11,445 nucleotides of DNA, taken from the NCBI GenBank assembly GCA_002751075.1, contig NAOQ01000951.1, positions 1 through 11,445 of the forward strand, given 5' to 3'. How positions within the stretch are numbered: the stretch's first letter is position 1; each line of letters opens with the position of its first letter. The stretch is from Ichthyophonus hoferi (lineage: Eukaryota; Opisthokonta; Ichthyosporea; Ichthyophonida; Ichthyophonidae). The notes under the pieces were generated by a model. The model saw only the letters and a program-made list of their open reading frames with translations, was not told where the DNA came from and made no database searches. Below, in pieces: positions 1 through 9,400 of this stretch. Position numbers and translations under genes: made by a program.

Positions 1-335
1 ATATATATGCATTGATCACCTATTTGGTCACGCCTCCTCGTTAATCAGTGCTTAAATACCGATCTAATTAATTAATGCGATTAAATACCAATAGAATTAA
101 TTAATCCGTTATCGTGTTAAAACAATTGATTTGTTGATTTGTAAATACCAATGGAATGGGATTGATTGGCTATTGCTTTAAATTTGCATCTCCGCAAATA
201 ATTCATGCGTAACATTCCAAAATGAGAGGCTCACAATAGCATTCATTGTTATTGTTAGATTCTATCTACCTATCTATTTATATTTATTCTCATACACATC
301 CCCTTTGTATCTTTCCTTATTAGGTTAGTGTAAGT
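1..335. other. Upstream or 5' non-coding region with short degenerate repeat
   Basis: No open frame of note. The octamer TAAATACC recurs at 53, 82 and 142, twice followed by a short spacer and AATTAATTAAT, giving a roughly 29-30-bp degenerate repeat. A pyrimidine-rich stretch (about 260-320) leads into TTATTAG at 323, which could be the acceptor of an upstream intron. No convincing TATA box or start site can be told from the general AT-richness. Confidence 0.4.
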
Positions 336-483
336 ATGAGGAAGGGAGGAGAGAAAGATGACTGCATAGGGCCAATTTATGACCCTTCAGTACAGGACGT
401 GCTTAGGAATAGTAACAGGCAACAACTAGAGGAAAAACAGGCGCAAGACAGGTTTACCAAGGAGTTGACGGATAAGACTAAAG
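336..483 (+). CDS. RdRP exon 1: polar N-terminus with probable start codon
   Basis: Residues 1-50 (the last codon is split, phase 1). The segment is charged and rich in Lys, Glu, Asp and Gln, probably disordered or helical, and recognisable as no domain. The ATG at 336 is the first in frame; an in-frame TAG lies at 321-323. That TAG is also a plausible splice acceptor behind a pyrimidine-rich run, and the frame is open from 324, so this may instead be an internal exon with more protein upstream. The donor GTAAGT at 484 is strong and its phase fits exon 2. A GTAAGT just before the ATG (330-335) could serve as a donor for a 5' UTR exon. Confidence 0.7.
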
Positions 484-3400
484 GTAAGTTAGTTTATGCT
501 TAGTAGGTGTATATTCTATGTACATAGATATATGCATAGTATATATGCTCATACATAAATACATACATACACTTACACATTCACACATATACACATGTAC
601 AGACTTATATACTATGCAGATTCCCAAGCATACACAGAGATAAACACAAATAAAGATAGAAATAAAGGTATATACCCATTATGATACTACGATACTGTAA
701 TACCATTATAATGTCATTCACACCTACGTAAACAGAAATACTCTTTTCACATATATTTATTGTTATTTCTATGTATTTTATGATGTTCTGTTTATACCTT
801 TCTCAATCTTTCTTCACTACGCACACGAATAAACAAAAACCCACATACATACATAGATACATATATGCACGCATCCTTACATACCCACACCCTCCTCCTC
901 TCCCCACCTACCTACCTGCTTACTCACAACCACATGCCTACCTCGCTGCCTACATATATACATACACATACACACGGTACTATACATTAAGGTATTCATC
1001 AGCGGATCCCCTAAGTTCATGCATACTTGCCTACTTATCTATCTACTTATACATATAGGTTTATACAAAGAGGTATTTGTCTGCGGGTTCCCTAAGGGCT
1101 TCTGGGCTGAGCACCTAGTGCAGTTCCTAGGAACTAAACTAGAAGCCAAAGGTCTGCATGATCATATAGCCAAGTGTAAACTGCTAATTGACGAGCATGA
1201 CGAATCAAAGAGAGGAGCTTTTGTTGTCATGACAACAAAGAGTGCCTTGGTGGGTGTTTATTGGTTTTGATATGGTATGTATATCTATATATAGCAGGTG
1301 TCTAGATATAGTTGGTATGTATCTATTTATAGTATATTTATATTCAGATTACCATTAATTTTGCCCATTTAGGGATACACAGTTAGTATTTATAATTTTA
1401 AATAGCTTTGATAGGGAATGATTGTTAGATGTTAAATTTATGCTAGTATTTGGTAACTTCACACTGCACAGTGTTTTGTAATTTTTATGCATGATTATCA
1501 ACGAATAACTATCAAGGGATAAGCCCTTAAATTGCTTCACACCAATTATATCAAAGTAATCTTCCATTCAACAATCAAAAGACCACAGATGAAAAAAAAT
1601 CTACAATTAATGTGTTAATTTCAAAAATAAAATAGCTATACTCATACACAATCCAATATATATATATATATATATACTTATAATCATATATGGGAACTGG
1701 AATTCATGGCTGCCAATAGGAAACTAGCGATCAACACATTAATTGCAAAACAAGCCAACCATACCCATACTTACGCATAAATAATACATTTCATATATAC
1801 ATATACATATAACCATATATAGGCACTGGAGGAAATGGCGGCCAATAGAAGGCTAGTATACGATGGCGACATGGTGATTGGTATACAGATTAAAAGCCAC
1901 GAACCAGATTGGGAACAGATACGAGCTGGCCTCCTATTATCTTACGAAGGAGGCACTGTATCATTGGGTGGTTGGTCTGGGCCCTTTGAGCTATCAATAC
2001 AGTGGGAGAAAAAGACCACGAATGTAAGAGGGTCTATACATAGATAGAGATAGATATAGAGATAAAAATATGTATATTATAATTATATATATGTATATAT
2101 GTATGTATGATTTATATTTGTATATATGATATATGATATGCTATAATATAAAATGACATAGTATAGAATAGTATAGTATAATATAATATAATATAATGTG
2201 ATAAGTATGGAATAATATACTACATAGTGTTATATAATGTTTATCTTATCATACTATAATATCTACTATATAGTATATGCCATACTATACTATACTATGT
2301 ACTATATACCTTACCATACTATATTATATAATCTATTTCCTTATTAGTTTTATAAGTTCAACCCGATTTCCCTCCAATTGGACATTTTACACGCAATATT
2401 TACGTCATAGCTACCTTATACAACACTACTTTACAGGATGTCATGCATTTTATGTACTCTCTCGGGAAAAATATACACAATATTGACGTCATCTCCTTAC
2501 AGATCATTATCCAGGCAGTAAGAAAGACAATAGAGTGGCATGTAAATACAATACATGGGGATTTTATGGTCGAGGTATGTATGGTATAATATAATTTAAT
2601 AAAATAAAATAAAACATAATATAGTATATGGTATGGTATAATATAGTATAGTGTAGTATAGTGTAATATAGTATACTATAATATAATGTAATACATATAT
2701 TATAATTGTAGTACCACTAATCTATAATATAATTGGCAGATACCTTTAACTCATTTGCAGAAGAGGGTTCTGATTGAGCCTGGAAGCATGGGTGACGTGA
2801 CCCTTATCCTGTATCTGAGATGGCCTCCAAAGGTATGTGTATATATGGTAATAGGTTGGTATATAGATATGTATGGTACTACGTATGTATGATAGTATAT
2901 ATTTATGTATGACAGTATGTAGGATAATATATATAATAGTATGTATGTATGCATTGGGGTATAACTGTGTAATATTATGTTAGTATAAGAGTGTGATAAT
3001 ATGATTGTATGATAATATGTATAATAGTATGATAGTGCAATAGTATCATAGTATCATAGTCTGTCTAATAGTATCATCGTATAATAATATAATAATATAT
3101 ATAATAGTGTGATAGTATAACAACATAATAATATGATAGTACGATAATATAATAGTTTAATGGTATACTAGTATCATGGTATATTAGTATCATAGTATAG
3201 TAGTATCATTGTATAATAGTATAATAGTGTAGTAGTATAATAGTATCATAGTATCATTATATGTATGACAATAGAGGTATTTTGATGTCATTTTATATAA
3301 AATGACATTAAAGCACAAAACACGGGGATTTAAGTGGAGGTATATACCGTATATTATATTATAATTTGTAATATGGCATAGTATAGTATACGATGTAATC

Positions 3401-6400
3401 TCATTGTATGTTTTATTATATAGCTTTCTCCATTGTCCAATCAGAATCCAACATGTATTTACATACATACATATATTATATATGTGATTATACTTTAAAA
3501 CTTACTTCTTTTATGCTACCAATCATATAGATCTATCGCAAGAAAACCCACCATTCTACACTAATCCAAAATGATAAATCATCTAGTGATGAGGATTTGT
3601 GTGACGAATCTACGGCGAGAAAGGAATGGTCTAGAGTGTGTATGTACATACCTATAGTTGTATGGTTAGAGTATCTTCTAAGGCTATCTCTGTCTATAAA
3701 TACCCTCCGCTATGATGATTTTTCCCCACATATATATAAGATATTAAATGTAACTATACTACAAATATAAATAGAAATGGAAATACAAAGAGAAATACAA
3801 AGGAAAATACAAATATAAACATACTCACTACCTATTTACTTTTATATATCCTTATATACGTTTATATACTTTTTACTCATTAAAAAAATATACCCCCGTT
3901 TATTGCGCCAATCCCCAGCCAATGAGGACAAAAAAAAGTGGATCCGCACCACCGATTTCACCCGTGTGGGTGACCCCTCATCCACTAGTGTGTTAGGATC
4001 TTGCCTGGTTCACCGGCTGAACATTCCGATCTCACCGTTTGAGATGGTGTCATTGATTGCCGTATTTAGTGATTTGGGATTACTATATGAAGATAAAGGA
4101 TTTTCTTTAACAACGGCCAGTAAGGCAAAGCAACTAAATATAGTGAAGGTGGTGAGTATATATATGTGTGTATGTATAGACAGTATTGTATTTGGCTATA
4201 AGTTAATATATTATATTTGATTTTACTGGATTGGAATGTAATAAAATAGATTTTAATAGATTACAATAGAGCAGATTAAAATATAATATAGCATAGTATA
4301 ACACAACACAATATGGCCTACTATGCTAACCTATACTATGCTTTAACAACCCAATACAATATCATTGCATCCCATCTCTCACACAATATCTATCACTTTC
4401 CCTCTCCTATAGAAAGGGCAAGACTGGGAACGCCAACGTGCTAAATGTGCAGAGAAACACAAATTAAGCTTTAAAGTCATGTACACCCTAGAGATGCTAG
4501 TGGCCGCAGGTAAAGTATCAGCCTATGAGCTGGTAGATAGTTCTCCTGTCTGGAAGCTATTGATTGGTGTGAATGAAGACACGGCCGTGGCTGTTTTAAA
4601 TACCGTCCTAAGCCAATGGGTGAGCTTTGATATGGGCTATAGGACAGCCCCTCATTTCGCGGTTGATTTGAGGGCCAAGTTAGAATACGCAGACCAGATT
4701 GTCCAATTAGCAAGGTGTAGTCAGCTAAAGGTATGAATTTATTGGTTGGCAGGGCTCCAATTAAACTTTTCATTTTCATGCATTAATTTTAATTTTAAAT
4801 ACAGTCCAATTTGCGAGGTGTAAGTAGCTAACGGTACCATCTTTTTGGTTGGCAGGGCTCCAATTAGGCCAATTATTTTAATGTATTACATGGTTTTAAA
4901 ATCTTAAAGCTTTGCGTTTAGGTTTTAATATTGTTTTATTTGACTTTTTTTTTCCCCCATTTATGATGATGATTATCACCTTATCGGACAATACCATGCT
5001 ACGCCATACATGTTAGCAATGATCAATTGAGATATGAGATATTAATTGATGTACGGTATGGCCAATTAAACAATTATACTATCAATTGAGATATTGGTTG
5101 GTCACTTTCTTAGAGCCATGATTGGATAGTTGATTAATTAATTAATCAGCACATGGATTGCTTATCTAATAATAATCCAGATTCCTCATTAGATAGACTT
5201 GGGACCTTTATTGATTAGTAGATTACCTGTCACGTACACCCATTGGTTGTCATTATTTTATGTGTTATTATTAGTTAATGTAAATTACCAAAAAAGGAAT
5301 AAGATAAGGTAAGGATGATGATGGAGAGAGTGGGATTTATTAATAAATGACATTGTACTACTCACACTCAAATAAATACATGCATGCCCATACATATATA
5401 TATATATATATAGGATGAAGACCTAGGGCACTATACGCTGATCAAAAAGGTTCTCCTTACCCCTACCCGTATGGCTGTAATGCCCCCTGAGCTAGATATT
5501 AGTAATCGGGTCTTAAGGAAATATCCTGCCTATGCCGATCGTTTTATTCGAGTAGTGGTGGTAGATGAGGAGTTCGATAAACCATTGGCATCTGAACTGA
5601 GGAGGGATGTAAGACATAGGTACAGGGAGGTGAGCAAGGGTAGGAGGGAGTATGTCTGTGATTGGCTGGCTGTCAGCGTATTGGTATTAGCCACTGGCAA
5701 TACTACCTGGGTTAAGAATTCATATATAGTTATTAATTAGAGAATATATGTAGCTTTAATAAGAGTCCATATATGGCTATTAATAAGGGACTATATGTGG
5801 TTATTAATTACAGACTATATGTAGTTTTAATAAGAGTCCATGTATGGTTATTAATAGGAGCCTATATATGGTTATTACTATGGGATGATTGTCGGTTAAT
5901 GAGTGGATGTATATCATCTTTCTACGAACACTTGCACTCTATGACTATATTTAAGGAAATCATTGTGATTTAATATAATTTAGTCTTATTTCATTCAATC
6001 TGATACAATCCAAAATATTTTAATCCAATTTATTTTAATTTCCTTCAATCCAATATTGTTCAATCAAGTGTAATACAATATAATGTAATATAACCCAATA
6101 TAATACAATATGATACAGTACAATACAGTATAATACAATACAATACAATACAATATAATGTAATACATGATAAATTAATCTAATTAATCCAGTGTAGTCT
6201 AGTCTGGTATAATCAATCCAATCCAATCCGATACAATCTATTGTAATTTAGTTTCATCTAATTTAAATTTAATTTACTCCAACGGAATACAATCCAATCT
6301 CATGTAATTTAATATAATGTAATGTAATCTAACTAACCTTCCACGGAACCGTATTAATCTAATCTAATTCAATCTAATCGAATCCACCAATATAATCCAC

Positions 6401-9400
6401 TAATCTAATCTAATCTAATTTATCCTTCCTTACTATACTCTAGGAACACTGTCAACCTAATATAATTCAATCCAATCAAATCCACTGATCTGATGTAATC
6501 TAATCTAATCTAATCTAATCTAACCATTCCTCCCTACCAGACCCTCCGTAATGGCGTCACAGTAGGTAACAGACTATTTACCTTCCTAGCCTTTAGTTCC
6601 AGCCAATTGCGACAGGGCTCGATGTGGTTCTTCTCCGGTACGCCTGATCTAAATGTTGGCAAGATACTAAAGGAATGTGGTGACTTTGAATCAATTAAAA
6701 CTGTCGCTCGAAGGACTGCGCGTATTGGCCAATGCTTTAGTGGTACTGTTAGTTATGGAAAGGTATGGAGCCAGGATTTATAGATATGTATGTACGGAGA
6801 GGGATGTAATGTGTTATTTTTTATTTTAAATATAATCTATATGGTCCTATTGAGGGTTTTAAGTTGGAAAATTAGGTCAATCATTGAATAGTTTTATAAT
6901 TGACACTAATTGGGTTAATTAATCTAAGTGATGTGCACATGATTTTAATTTAATAACAAGTTATGATTAATTATTTTATAACTCTATGCACATTGGATCA
7001 TACAGATTACTGATAAGGAGATCTGTGAGGTGCCGGATGTGGTCCACCCGGAGAAAAAGAGCTATATCTTCAGTGATGGTGTTGGTAAAATTCATCCTAC
7101 CATGGCTGCCAATCTCGCTAGTACTATGGGCCTGGACTACGTGCCATCTGCATTCCAGGTGGGCCTAGGTAGCAGCTGGCTGTATGTATGTATGTCAGTA
7201 GTTATATGGTATGTGGTATAAGTTACATGGTATGTGGCATATGTTACATGTTCTTTGCTATATATTATGTTTTATGGTATATGGTATGGTATATGTTATA
7301 TGTTATATGATATATGTTATATGTTTTATGGTATATGTTATATGGTATATGCTATATGCTATATGCTATATGCTATATGCTATATGCTATCTGTTATATC
7401 TTATATCTTATATAGTGCATGTTATATGTTATATGTTATATGGCATGGGTTGTATATTTCTGTATATGTCTAAGTGGGGGTGTATGTGTGAGTATGAGAA
7501 TGTAGTAAGATATACTATATACATGCATACATACATATCTCTTTTCCTTCCTCCTGTATCCCAACCAATCATATACTAACTGTTATCTATAACAGGTTCG
7601 GATTGGTGGTGGTAAAGGAGTGCTAACGGTACACCATCCAATGCCTTTAGACCCAAGAGGTGGTGATTGGACTAAAATATGCGTCCGCCCATCAATGATG
7701 AAGTTTAAGACAAAGGATAAGTGGGTATTTGTAGATAGATAGTAAATGTATTTCATGGCCTTATTATATTCTATTGTATGGCATTATACTATTATATTAT
7801 TAGATTATCTTATATTTTGGTAAATTTTATTATCTTATACCATATTATATTACATTATCATACTATATTATGCTGTATTATCTATACAATCTATAAATAT
7901 GTATAGGAAGCATTGTAATAAAATAGAATCTAATCTAATACAATGTAGTATAATATAATATACCATTACCCATTACACTATACACTATATGTCTATTCAT
8001 ATTTTCCCACTCACTTTCTCTCTCTCTCTCTCATATATATACACTGGAAGACTATTCTCGATGCTATTTTTCCCCTTTCACCCAATCATCTGTTGATTCC
8101 TTTACCTGAGCCCTTCATGTTTAATTTTAATTTTAATTTTAATTTTAGAATTTTTAATTAGAGAAGGTATATTTACTAATAATGACTTTATTAATATATT
8201 ATATACATAGATACTATATTATATAATATACTACATACATAGGCAATGTACTTTATAATATACTATACTATGTCATATCATACTTACCATCATCCTGAAC
8301 CTACCTACCTACAGGGAATTAGATATAATTACTTATGCACACTGGATGCCAGCGTATCTGAACACACAATTAATTACCATATTGGAAACATTGGGAGTGA
8401 ATATGAATGTATTTTTAGATTTACAAGACGAATATCTGAACAGGTATTGGGACATATGATTGAGTTGTGTGCACGCTTGCTACTTTATGGTTGGTTCAAT
8501 TGATTAATTTAATTTAATATAATAATGTGACTGGGTCTAATAGAATATGATGCGTTCTAGACTATACTGGGATACATTGGTTTATAATATAATATTATAC
8601 AATATAGTGTAATATAATGTAATATGGCATCAAATAATATAGTATAATAAGATAAAATACAACCTAATATAATATAATAGAGTATACTGTAATACAATAT
8701 AATACACTACGCTATGCTAAACTACAACATAATACAATATCACATATAATTCATGTAATTCTATCTAGCTTAAATATCCTACCCTATACCCTACCCTACA
8801 ATTACAATACTCATAATAAAACCTGCATTCCCATACCATTCCCATAGCAACCCTTTTCTGATATTTGATTAGTTTACAGACCATATGGAATGTTAATATA
8901 ATACAATATACCCAACATTGTACCAAACAATTCCAATTTTCACGATAAAACCCATATTCATATACCCTTCCCATATCAATTATTTTCTGTTTTTATTGAT
9001 TTATAGACTTGATGGCATGTTGGATGAAGTACCCAAGGCAAGGACAATGGTCAAGATGATTGGTGGAGATTCACCCAGTGCTCAAATGCTATTGTCTATG
9101 ATGGAGGCAGGATTTGAACCGTCCCGAGAAATGTTTTTAAGAGACCAGCTATTGGCTATGAGAGCATATTCTACTACGGTAAATATTACTATATAAGGAT
9201 TATGTATACACGTGATCTATGCATACATAAAAACATGAAAACATAAAAACATAAAAACATCTCCATATATCCATTCCTGTACTTATATACGTTCATTTAT
9301 ACCTATTCCTACTGACCTACCTATCACTATCTACCTACCTATCTATCTACCTACCTATCTACCTGCCTATCTATCTGTTTACCTACCTTTATAGGAAGTC

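Larger units (their letters stand above)
5630..6540 (+). other. Intron 9, the longest intron
   Basis: 911 bp, donor GTGAGC, acceptor TACCAG, phase 0. In order it contains about 90 bp of complex sequence, a 23-24-bp minisatellite, and drifting ATTTTAATCC-type sequence. AATAC / AATATAATAC repeats follow (6068-6165), and then two TAATC arrays (6355-6425 and 6490-6522). No gene seen; minus-strand frames here come from the 5-bp repeats. Confidence 0.82.

Noticed and set aside
771-1058. Plus-strand frame of 95 codons ahead of exon 2
   Set aside because: Low-complexity Tyr/Thr/His translation of tetranucleotide repeats in intron 1; it ends in the acceptor region.
2990-3262. CRISPR-like regular repeat in intron 5
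   Set aside because: Units are 8 bp and contiguous with no unique spacers, so it is a simple tandem array.
3636-3639. Earlier donors for exon 6 (GT at 3636 and 3638)
   Set aside because: Their phases do not match exon 7, whereas GTATGT at 3640 does and rebuilds a sensible SRVSNEDK run.
4477-4779. Minus-strand open frame of 100 codons
   Set aside because: It is antisense to exon 8, whose plus-strand translation fits the RDR gene.
5773-5973. Plus-strand frame of 66 codons, Val/Leu/Ile/Tyr-rich
   Set aside because: It runs through the 23-24-bp minisatellite of intron 9 and shows the same period in protein form.
6035-6226. Minus-strand frame with Tyr/Ile/Val/Leu repeats
   Set aside because: It is produced by AATAC-type pentanucleotide repeats in intron 9.
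7211-7579. Long overlapping plus-strand open frames rich in Tyr, Cys and Met
   Set aside because: They are read-outs of a 7-bp repeat inside intron 11, open in more than one frame, with no domain-like sequence.
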